Source of the DNA: Chloroflexi bacterium TSY
GTDB lineage: Bacteria > Chloroflexota > Anaerolineae > Caldilineales > Caldilineaceae
DNA: 64,000 nt
Assembly: GCA_019217005.1 (NCBI GenBank)
Contig: JAHBNG010000002.1
Location: 1-64,000 of the forward strand
Direction: 5' to 3'
Every line of letters begins with the position of its first letter. Position 1 is the first letter of the stretch. This document shows, piece after piece, positions 55,093 through 63,106 of this stretch. The notes below the pieces were generated by a model. That model made no database searches and was not told the DNA's origin. It was given only the letters and a program-made list of their open reading frames with translations. A program made the position numbers and the translations under genes.

Positions 55093-55880
55093 AGACTGCG
55101 AAACTCATGAATGAAGGCGACAAGATTAGCCGCCGCTCCCTGAATAATGGCCTCACCCTTCTCTTTTGTAGAAAGAGTGGGCGCACCACTGACTCCGTGA
55201 GGTGTTGCGCTGCTGGTCCAGCGCACTAGCTTCATTGGTCCCCAGCCTTTGGTCAGATCAACGTAGAGGAATTTGGAATTCTCCTTTCCTGCCGCACCAC
55301 CATAGTGATCCTCTGCTTTATCCATCTCCACTTGTTCTGGCTCAAGATAGAGATAAGCCGAGGTTTCCAATTCACCTGCGTGGGCAGCGCCACCACTACC
55401 AGAGTCACGCACCTTCTCAAACGCTTCAATTGCCAGGTTGGTCCACATTGTCGAAGCGACCAGTGCATCGGTCTCCAATGTGGCTCGGCGCGCAATGAAC
55501 TCGCATAAATGCTCATTGGATCCATGTCCATCGATAATGATAATGCGGTCAAAACCAGCATGGGCGACGCTTTTGCAGACATCCAAACAATATTCGATGA
55601 AGTGTTGATATGTGACATGAATCGTGCCAGGAAAGTCGAGTGCATGTTCATTATATCCATAGGGGATGGTGGGCATGACCAACGTTTCGCGTGGCGCACG
55701 CTTTGCGGCCTCAAGGCAGACGCTGCGCGCCAGAAAGTTGTCGGTATCGAGCGGAAGATGGTGTCCATGTTGTTCTGTACTGCCGATCGGCAACAAGACA
55801 ACCTTTTTGGCCTGAATTGCTTCGTTGATTTCTGGCCACGTCAAACGATCATAGAGTGTTTTGTCGAGAGAATCCATCAT
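55050..55880 (-). CDS. Creatininase-family amidohydrolase
   Basis: 277 aa from the ATG at 55880 (AAGGA upstream). Metal-binding motifs LLPIGSTEQHGHHLPLDTD near 30 and IIIDGHGSNEH near 115, and AHAGELETSAYLYL near 175 with the late Glu. The family hydrolyses cyclic or small amides (creatinine, formylated pterin intermediates, mycofactocin precursors). The last 14 residues (LSRSKFQVLRENSG) come from element G, so the native end is replaced. The next gene upstream is an LLM oxidoreductase; the two may act together on a small molecule (inference). Confidence 0.88.
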   Translation of the reverse strand: MMDSLDKTLYDRLTWPEINEAIQAKKVVLLPIGSTEQHGHHLPLDTDNFLARSVCLEAAKRAPRETLVMPTIPYGYNEHALDFPGTIHVTYQHFIEYCLDVCKSVAHAGFDRIIIIDGHGSNEHLCEFIARRATLETDALVASTMWTNLAIEAFEKVRDSGSGGAAHAGELETSAYLYLEPEQVEMDKAEDHYGGAAGKENSKFLYVDLTKGWGPMKLVRWTSSATPHGVSGAPTLSTKEKGEAIIQGAAANLVAFIHEFRSLSRSKFQVLRENSG

Positions 55881-55967
55881 TTGGTTATTCCTTTTGAAGC
55901 AGTTTTTCAAGCTGTTTGTCAGAGAGTGCGCAAAAAAACTGCTGTGCTATTAACGAATGCATAACAA

Positions 55968-56858
55968 TCAACGTAAATGGGGTATGACTGTTTCTGCAAA
56001 GAGTTGTGTGCCATCAGGAGCAGGCACGTCCGCAAAATGAACTGTAATCATGCTGGCACCCTGGTCAATGGCCGCAAGGAGTTGCTCTGTAATTTGCTCT
56101 GGGGTGCCAACTAACGTACCCTCTCCAACCGGTCGGACCTCTGGACTTTCGCGCAAACGTTGTATATCGCGCTCGGTTTCTGCGATGAGAATGCCGTTGT
56201 TGATCATTTGTACGATTTCATCATAGTTGCGGCCAACCGTACGACAATGATCTTTGAGCACCTCCTGCTTATGTGCATAGGTCCTTCGGTCAATGTAAAT
56301 GTAGTTCCACCAATCAGCGTGTTGCGCCACAACGCGCAGCAGATATTTTTCACCGGCGCCACCGACCATCACGGGTGGAATCGGCTCGGGTTGAGGTTCA
56401 CAGTAGGCATCATGAATTTGATAATGTTTGCCGGTGTAACTCGCTGGGGCTTCGGTCCACATTGTTCGAATGAGTTCGATTGCTTCTGCTAGTTGTGCGA
56501 TCCGGATGCGTGCCGAGGGAAAAGGCCATCCGTAAGCCAAATATTCTTCTTCATTCCAACCTGCTCCAATCCCCAATATAACCCGTCCTGCAGAAATCGC
56601 CTGCATGGTCGCCGCCATCTTGGCAAGATGAGCAGGGTTGCGGAAGCTATTACAAAGCACAGCGTGTCCACATAGTTTATCTGGATAACGAGCCAAGGCA
56701 TAGACGAGCAGGCTCCAGCCTTCGGCCACTTTGTTGTTTGTATACTGGACATGATCGGGAAGCCAAATTGAGTCGAATGGCTCCACAACTTGATCCAAAT
56801 AGGGGAAGGTCTTTTCTATCAATCTAGACCACACATTAATGCCGATCGAGATGGACAT
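55968..56858 (-). CDS. LLM-class (luciferase-like) oxidoreductase
   Basis: 296 aa, F420- or FMN-dependent TIM-barrel enzyme: FDSIWLPDHVQYTNN near 28, RVILGIGAGWNEEEYLAYGWPFP near 92, and PPVMVGGAGEKYLLRVVAQHADWWN near 160, all canonical. The LLM group reduces or mono-oxygenates small molecules; which cofactor is used cannot be decided. The downstream creatininase-family gene is about 90 bp away on the same strand. A repeat (R8) lies just upstream of the start. Confidence 0.9.
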   Translation of the reverse strand: MSISIGINVWSRLIEKTFPYLDQVVEPFDSIWLPDHVQYTNNKVAEGWSLLVYALARYPDKLCGHAVLCNSFRNPAHLAKMAATMQAISAGRVILGIGAGWNEEEYLAYGWPFPSARIRIAQLAEAIELIRTMWTEAPASYTGKHYQIHDAYCEPQPEPIPPVMVGGAGEKYLLRVVAQHADWWNYIYIDRRTYAHKQEVLKDHCRTVGRNYDEIVQMINNGILIAETERDIQRLRESPEVRPVGEGTLVGTPEQITEQLLAAIDQGASMITVHFADVPAPDGTQLFAETVIPHLR

Positions 56859-56894
56859 ATTTTATCTCCTTGTATAACGCACTCGCTCACAAAT

Positions 56895-56960
56895 AAAAAA
56901 TAAATTTGACCATTTTCAGTCGCATAAAATAGCCGAATTTATTTTAAATTTATGGCAGTG
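56895..56960. repeat. 63-bp repeat R8, copy 2 (inverted)
   Basis: Reverse complement shares TTAAAATAAATTCGGCT and ACTGAAAATGGTCAAA with 52374-52436. It lies between the LLM gene start and the epimerase stop. Confidence 0.55.
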
Positions 56961-56971
56961 CTCAATATATA

Positions 56972-57955
56972 TCATAATGTCATGGCGTCTAAAGCTTCAA
57001 TCGTTCGCTTGATTCCCTCCTCAACAGAAATATGGGGAGTATATCCCAAATCGGTTCGTGCAGCGGAAATATCGTAAGTTTGTGTGCATGTGAGAACGGC
57101 AATGCTATACCGAGTGAGCAATGGTGTTCGATGGGTGATTGTGGCCCATTTCTCCATGAAGAGGGCAATTGTCTGTGCAACGGGTGTAGGGATGGTTGGT
57201 AAATTGGGTGAAAGGCCAACCTGTTGCAGCAACTCGCGAATGACTTTCCAGAGCAAGATATGTTCATCATTGGTAACAAAATAGGTGCGCCCGATGGCTG
57301 CTCTGATATCGAGACAAAGTCGAAGCGCCTGCACGACATTGTCAACATAGGTCAGATCGACCAAATTCTGTCCAGTGCCGAATTGAGGCAATCGTCCTTG
57401 ACGCGCGGTTTTGATGAGACGCGGTAACAACGTGCGGTCGCCAGGCCCAAAGATCGCTTTGGGACGAATGATGACAGTTTGAAGACCACGTTCCGACGCT
57501 GCATTGACTCGATCTTCCGCTAGCTTCTTTGTCCAAGCATAGTCCGAAAGAAAGCGCGAAGCGTAAGGTTTTGTCTCGGTCACATTCTCATGGTCGTATC
57601 CATCAAAAATCACGCTGGGGGAGGAGATATGAATCAAACGTTGAACATTATGACGCAAACATCCCTCAATGATTGCCTCTGTGCCGCCAACATTGATTGC
57701 ATAGAAATCGCTTGGTTTGCCCCAATCGGTTGACAATGCCCCTACATGATAGACGGCGTCCACTCGGGCACATGCTGCAGCAATCGTTTCTCGGTCGCGT
57801 AGATCGGATTTTATAGGCTGTGTACCAGCAGAAAGTAGCTCCTGAACATGAGCGAAATTTCTGCCGAGGATCTGAACGTGATGACCATCGGCCACCAACG
57901 CACGTGTTAGATGACTACCTAAAAAACCAGTTCCACCTGTGACAAGAATATTCAT
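56972..57955 (-). CDS. NAD-dependent epimerase/3-beta-HSD-like SDR
   Basis: 327 aa, extended SDR: nucleotide-binding MNILVTGGTGFLGSHLTRAL at the start, catalytic ISSPSVIF near 110, YAWTKKLAED with the Tyr and Lys near 143-147, and RPKAIFGPGDRTLLPRL near 165. The downstream pattern QFGTGQNLVDLTYVDNVVQA is usual for 3-beta-hydroxysteroid dehydrogenase/sugar epimerase relatives. The substrate (nucleotide sugar, sterol or flavonoid-like) is unknown. Confidence 0.88.
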   Translation of the reverse strand: MNILVTGGTGFLGSHLTRALVADGHHVQILGRNFAHVQELLSAGTQPIKSDLRDRETIAAACARVDAVYHVGALSTDWGKPSDFYAINVGGTEAIIEGCLRHNVQRLIHISSPSVIFDGYDHENVTETKPYASRFLSDYAWTKKLAEDRVNAASERGLQTVIIRPKAIFGPGDRTLLPRLIKTARQGRLPQFGTGQNLVDLTYVDNVVQALRLCLDIRAAIGRTYFVTNDEHILLWKVIRELLQQVGLSPNLPTIPTPVAQTIALFMEKWATITHRTPLLTRYSIAVLTCTQTYDISAARTDLGYTPHISVEEGIKRTIEALDAMTL

Positions 57956-58098
57956 GAATCAAAGTAATTCATCCTTTATCATGGCTAAGCTCGACTTTGT
58001 ACAATTTGGGCACATTAAAAAGTTAATAAAGAAGGAACAAAAGGGAAGCTGATGTAAGATAGGAGTGAGAAAACAACTATCAAAGAGAGGAGAGCCCA

Positions 58099-59453
58099 AT
58101 GTTCCTTCCAGCAGAAATAATCCCGTTGTTCGAGAGCTTTCGCCCAGTCTTCACAGAACCGACGTACCAAAAGGCACTGGTCTTGGTGATAGGGACGGTG
58201 TTAACGAAGGGAAGACGAACGGTGACAGCGGCGTTGAGAGTGATGGGATTGGAGCAAGAGGGAGACTGGTCCAAGTATCACCATGTGCTGAATCGAGCGA
58301 AGTGGGATGGATTGATGTTGAGCTATATCTTACTGCACTTGATTGTGGATACGTTTGTGGTCATGGGAGCGCCAGTCGAGATAACGGTAGACGAGACGCT
58401 AGAAAGGCGCTGGGGTCCCAAGATCAGCAAACGAGGACACTGGCGAGATAGCCTGGCGTCAGGCCGGAAGATGAACGTAAGCACGAGCGGATTGCGGTGG
58501 CTGGTCTTCTGTGTGGTGGTCAAGTTGCCGTGGAGTGACCTCTACTGGTCGTTGCCCTTTCTGAGCGTCTTACTCACAACGCCGAAAGTCAGCGAAACGC
58601 TTAACAAGCGCCACCGGACAGTAGCGAAACGAACCATGCAGGTGGTGGCCTGGCTGCGTCGAGCTTTGCCAGGTCGAGAAATCAAGCTCATCGGCGATGG
58701 GGCTTACAGTGTGATCGAGTTGGGCTTGCGCTGTCAATCCCAAGGAGTCACCTTGATTGGGCCTCTGCGACTGGATGCGCGTCTCTTTGACTATCCACCC
58801 TCCCGTTTGAAACCTGACGGCACAAAACGACCTGGTCGTCCTCCTGTCGTTGGGCAGCGACTGCCCAATCTGGCAGATGTCGCCCTCTTCCAAACCACCT
58901 GTTGGCACCGCTGCCGCATTGACTGGTATGGTGGAGACTCTGAAGTCGTCGACTGGGCCACTGGCCTTGCCTTTTGGTACTCCACTGGCACTACCCCGCT
59001 CCTTCTGCGCTGGGTTTTAGTCCGCGATCCCAAAGGCCAAGCTGAGACCGTCGCTTACTTCTCCACCGACATTCATCAGGCTGCCCCCCACATCATCGCT
59101 GATTTCGTCAAACGCTGGTCCATTGAAGTCACTTTCGAGGAAGCCAGGCTCATCTCGGTGTCGAAACTCAGCGCCAGTGGAGTGACTTGGCCATTGAGCG
59201 CACTACTCCTGCTCTCTTTGGTCTTTTCAGCCTTGTCATTTTGATGGCTCATGCCTTCTCTCCTGATGGCTCTATCCCTTTGCCTCAAGCTGCTTGGTAT
59301 CACAAGACTCACGCCTCCTTCCATGACCTCCTCTCTCTGGTTCGCCGCCGCTTATGGTCCCATTTCCTTTTCCAGACATCCCACATTTCACCTGCTCTTC
59401 GTTTATTCTCTCCCTCTCAGGTGAACACCTTACTTTCTGCTGTCTGTTATTAA
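58099..59453 (+). pseudogene. IS701/IS4-like transposase, one base missing
   Basis: LVIGTVLTKGRRTVTAALRV near the start, the first catalytic Asp in VEITVDETLERRWGPKISKR, the second in IKLIGDGAYSV, and the Glu in WSIEVTFEEAR. Right after that the frame slips: with one extra G near 59148 the protein continues AHLGVETQRQWSDLAIERTT and ends at 59453. The element is therefore inactive unless the missing base is an assembly error. Confidence 0.85.
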
Positions 59454-59463
59454 CTTTTTAATG

Positions 59464-59600
59464 GGGGTGGTTCATTTTAGGCGGACAATTAGGTTTATAT
59501 TTTCTAATTTGAGCCATGCTCAGGCAGAAAATGACCTCATTGACCTCATATAGATTTTTGTCTATGTATCAAAAGTGTAAACCTAATTCTGAACCACCCC
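59464..59600. mobile_element. GGGGTGGTTCA MITE, copy 3 (137 bp)
   Basis: Opposite orientation to copies 1 and 2; shorter by 18 bp. Perfect 8-bp repeat TTTTAATG on both sides (59456-59463 and 59601-59608), inside the terminal inverted repeat of the IS701-like element. Confidence 0.93.
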
Positions 59601-59636
59601 TTTTAATGTGCTCAAAACTTACAAAGTCAAGCTTAG

Positions 59637-59717
59637 AACCTATCCGAAAAGTGGCTGTGAGTCCAGCGAGCTTCTCGAGTAAGAATGCACCGTCACAGAA
59701 CTTTTCGGATAAGCACT
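59637..59717. repeat. 81-bp hairpin repeat R5, copy 3
   Basis: AACCTATCCGAAAAGTGGCT...AACTTTTCGGATAAGCACT, flanked by TAG on both sides (59634-59636 and 59718-59720). Confidence 0.85.
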
Positions 59718-60045
59718 TAGCACACTATAAGGAAAATGTCAATACCCAAAATGAAGGGAAAAAGACAAAACGAAGCTAACATCAGCCAGGGAGGCAGAAG
59801 AATGTGATACGACAGATAAATTCGTCCATCAAACTGGCGATGCCGAACAGGCCCAGGAAAGAAGCCAACCGAGCAATCTAGTGCATTCGTGGTCGGAGTC
59901 CCGCCACACCAAACTTCATCCGCATTGCGAGAAGGCACCTGGGTCATCAAGCTGAGTGTCGAGGTCGCAAGAGCGCCTCAGGAATGACAACGATGAGTCC
60001 CGGCAGCGGCAGGTGATGTCAGAAAAAAGAATGTGAGTGGTGAAA
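59718..60045. other. Non-coding flank of the IS110 transposase gene
   Basis: About 330 bp with no credible gene. IS110 elements usually carry a long non-coding end (bridge RNA region), and this stretch with its short inverted words may be part of it. The exact IS110 ends are not visible because the family lacks inverted repeats. Confidence 0.45.
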
Positions 60046-61290
60046 CTAAACGTTCACGGAGGCAGGTTGATAATCGCATTGGTTACGAATGAGGGCCCAG
60101 AGAATGCGCAAGAGCCTGCACATCAAGGCCCCAATGGCTTGCATTTTGGTCATAGGCGGCTCTTGTCGGCTGCACAGATGCTGATAGCGAGCCTGAAAAG
60201 CTTCATCCATTCGAAGGAGGTGTAGACAAGCAAAGTAAAGATAGGTTCTAAGGCGAGGCCGTCCCTTGTGAGACATGGGAGTACGCTGCCGATTCATTTG
60301 TCCAGATTGCTTCGGCGTTGGCACCATTCCCGCCAGTTTGACGAGTTGGTTGCCATTGCGAAAGTGGTCTGGATTGCCGATTTCGGCAACGATTAAGGCC
60401 GTCGTGACTTCGCCAAGACCGATGGATAGCAGATTGCTGGCATAAGGAAGTTGGTGGAAAAGCTCGAGTATCTGTGCTTCGATTCGCTCCTGTTGCTGGT
60501 GCAGATTCGCCACCCGCTCCTGTTGGATGCGCAGAAGTTCCTGAAGTGCGCCACCATCTTTGACACCGATTGACTCAGGAGCCGCTTCATAGAGTTCTCT
60601 CACTTTACTGACTTGCAAGCGGCTTCCATCATAATCAGTGCGCACTTTGGCCAGGAACTCTTCCCATGTGTGAGAGGCGATTCCGGCTGGGTTCGCATGA
60701 TTTTTCAGCACCGCCCTTATCGCTTTACTATCGATATCTTTGCAGATCTGACTCGCTTCTGGGAAGAGACGCTCCGCATACTGCCGCAAGATCGTCTTCT
60801 CTTTCGTCAGACTCTGACCCAGTCGATAGTGGGCTTGGCTGTAGTTGCGTAACTCGGCATACACACCTTCTTGCTGTTGCGTCTCCGTATACTGACCGTT
60901 CCGCAGCACGTGTGCTATCGTCAGCGCATCCCTATCGTCGTCCTTGGCAAAGTCTAACTGCGTTGCACTTCGACTTTGCTTGACTGCGAATGGGTTCACC
61001 AGCCTATATGGGATTCCTGCTTCCGATAGGTACCTTACCAACCATTGCCAGTAATCGTTTGTTGGCTCCAGTCCGATTATCACTTTTGGGCTGCTTGACT
61101 CTTCATCGATTCCTAGCCACCCGACCAACTTGGCATACGACTCCCGGCTATTCCCGAACGCATGTCTGCCTTTTATCTGGAATTGCCTATCCATTTTCAG
61201 CGCCACATTGCGCTTTTTGCCTATGTCTGCTCCGACTAACAACTCGAATTGTTCGACATATGCTATTCTTCGTGTTAATGTGCTTTTCAT
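60046..61290 (-). CDS. IS110-family transposase
   Basis: 414 aa, full-length. N-terminal DEDD (RuvC-like) domain: LLVGADIGKKRNVALKMD near 17, VIIGLEPTNDYWQWL near 72, and FAKDDDRDALTIAHVL near 115 supply the acidic residues. The C-terminal transposase_20 domain has LLSIGLGEVTTALIVAEIG near 285, then FRNGNQLVKLAGMVP and the MSHKGRPRLRTYLYFACL serine region. It moves by site-specific recombination guided by a non-coding RNA. Intact. Confidence 0.9.
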   Translation of the reverse strand: MKSTLTRRIAYVEQFELLVGADIGKKRNVALKMDRQFQIKGRHAFGNSRESYAKLVGWLGIDEESSSPKVIIGLEPTNDYWQWLVRYLSEAGIPYRLVNPFAVKQSRSATQLDFAKDDDRDALTIAHVLRNGQYTETQQQEGVYAELRNYSQAHYRLGQSLTKEKTILRQYAERLFPEASQICKDIDSKAIRAVLKNHANPAGIASHTWEEFLAKVRTDYDGSRLQVSKVRELYEAAPESIGVKDGGALQELLRIQQERVANLHQQQERIEAQILELFHQLPYASNLLSIGLGEVTTALIVAEIGNPDHFRNGNQLVKLAGMVPTPKQSGQMNRQRTPMSHKGRPRLRTYLYFACLHLLRMDEAFQARYQHLCSRQEPPMTKMQAIGALMCRLLRILWALIRNQCDYQPASVNV

Positions 61291-61367
61291 AGAGCTTCCT
61301 TTCGTCGGTTCTTTTCTTCTTGCTTCCTTTTGCTGACTTTAGGTTACTCTATTTTTCCCTATTTCTT

Positions 61368-62643
61368 AGGCTAAACCAAAAAAATAAATAATTATACGCG
61401 AACGAGAGAATGGAGAGGGGGAATAAGGACAAACCATTTTTCTAAACCAGGTAAACGTTGGAAGCGTTGTTCCAAACGGTCCATCTCTTTCTGAGTGAGT
61501 TTGACGCCGGTCTCATAAAGAGTGGAATTCAGGTGAACGAAGGGTTGTAGTTGGTTAAAGCGAAAAGAACGGGCAAAATTGAGAACGGTCTCAAGAGAAT
61601 CGAGAAGAGAACCGTTCCAGTGTTTTTCAAGATGGCCCCAAACCCGTTCGATGGGGTTGTATTTACTGTGATAAGGAGGGTAGCAGGCGAGCTGAATAGA
61701 GAGACGATACATAAACTGAGTCCGACGGGTATGATTTTCGGGACCATTGTCCTGATTGATCACGAGGGTCTTGACGTGAGGAAAGTGTTCACGTACGCTT
61801 TCCCAAAAATCAATCAGGCAGTCGACAATACAGTCACTCGTCACTTTCGACTGAGTCAAGTAAAGAAAGAGTTCCTTGGTTGAAGGGAGGTAAATGCCAA
61901 AAGGAGTGACTTTCTCGGTCTTCTTATCTTGAAAGTCATGATCGAGCGCTTTGACAACCACTCGACTTATCCCTTCTCTCGAGAAACGGTCAAGTAAAAT
62001 CGTCGCTTTGGCATCCCAAGAGAGGCGCAGAACCGTCTCGTCTGCATCCGCTTCTTGATTGATCTGATGAATTCTATCAAAGATCGCATCGGTCTCTGGG
62101 ATCTTTTTCACTGGTTGACTTTTTTTGACCCGGTTTGAGCCATAGCCTAACTCATTGAGCTTCAAGCGGATGGCCTCTTCGCCAGGCAATTCCTCATCTG
62201 TGTATCCTTTCTGCTCGATGAGCTGGGTACGCATTTCGGCGGCGGTTAGTCGAGTGTACAATTGGGGGTCGAAAGGTGGGATCGGTCTGGCTGAATTGAT
62301 CGGCGATTTCAACCATATCGGCCAGTAAAGTGGGGATATGGTCTTCGGCTTTTGCGACCACGTCGGTGGCTTTGGTCGACATAACAGAAGCCGCCTTCTA
62401 GTTCTTCCAGGGCTTTGGCTATCGTCGCCCGATTCCAGCCCAACTCTCGTTCTGCTTTCGTCGGACTCCCTTCGCATATCGTTTTGACCGTTTGGGCCAT
62501 GAAGTGCCTTCTTTCGTATCCACTTAACATGGCCTTCATCTCTTTCAAGACTTCAACCATTTCTGGCGAGATTGTCATTTTTGCTCCTTTTGGAGAGCTA
62601 GTTTAACACCTTCTCGCGTATATTTTATTTTTTGGATTGGCCT
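61368..62643 (-). mobile_element. ISAzo13-like insertion sequence, copy 2 (1276 bp, damaged)
   Basis: Same ends as copy 1 (AGGCTAAACC at 61368 and GGATTGGCCT at 62643). Differs by a 27-bp deletion and short homopolymer losses. The flanks do not show a matching TA on both sides. It abuts the IS110 unit. Confidence 0.85.
61392..62578 (-). pseudogene. ISAzo13-like transposase, copy 2, inactivated
   Basis: Same protein as 8713-9930 with three lesions: A6 to A4 and C6 to C5 tracts in the first third (net three bases, so the frame recovers after about 30 codons), and loss of 27 bp between two TATCGTCTC direct repeats, which removes TQFVEHYRL beside the catalytic region. Confidence 0.85.
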
Positions 62644-62947
62644 TATACTAGAATGACAGACTTGGCAACTCGCTCAAAAAATGAAAGACACACCAATTTG
62701 ATAATTTGATATAATGGTTGCATATCCGTGAAATCTGAGGTATACTACTATCACTCCTGGGAATTGATATGCATGACGAAACAGAATCAATATACTTACC
62801 CAGATAAATTTTGTCCCATCTCTGCCCTGAAAAACATGAGACATTATAAGGATTCAAAGTATCTCTCTGAGAAATTGCACAATCGTCAGGCAGAAATGTT
62901 CAATCCTTATAAACTCTATGGTATAAAATTTTTCTGGAAGTCTATAT
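62644..62947. other. Leader region of the tRNA gene
   Basis: About 300 bp. TTGATAATTTGATATAATGG (from about 62697) looks like part of a promoter with a TATAAT box. A second TATAAA-like box lies near 62923. A short ORF here has no protein-like character. Confidence 0.4.
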
Positions 62948-63021
62948 GCCTCCGTAGCTCAGTGGATTAGAGCACCGGTTTCCGGGGCCGGGTGTCACAG
63001 GTTCGAATCCTGTCGGGGGTA
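62948..63021 (+). tRNA. tRNA-Arg (anticodon CCG)
   Basis: 74 bases folding as a full cloverleaf: acceptor GCCTCCG/CGGGGGT with two G-T pairs, D arm GCTC/GAGC, anticodon arm CCGGT/GCCGG with anticodon CCG at 62982-62984, and T arm ACAGG/CCTGT with TTCGAAT. CCG reads the arginine codon CGG. The 3' CA after the discriminator A is partly encoded. Confidence 0.93.
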
Positions 63022-63106
63022 CAGGATGGTTTGTAAATAGTGATTTGCATGAATATTCTTACTGATTATGCAAATCATACCGGATTGGTGGCAAAATACA
63101 AAGAGC

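Larger units (their letters stand above)
58011..59611 (+). mobile_element. IS701-like insertion sequence, right end split by a MITE
   Basis: Left end GCACATTAAAAAGTTAATAA (58011-58030). The right end is its perfect complement, TTATTAACTTTTTAATG at 59447-59463 continued by TGC at 59609-59611 after the MITE and its target repeat. Contains one frameshifted transposase gene. Confidence 0.85.

Noticed and set aside
59718..60045. Small genes in the IS110 flank
   Set aside because: Short frames without ribosome sites or protein-like composition; the stretch fits the non-coding end of an IS110 element.
62728..62970. 80-aa ORF before the tRNA
   Set aside because: It overlaps the tRNA gene and has no recognisable protein character.
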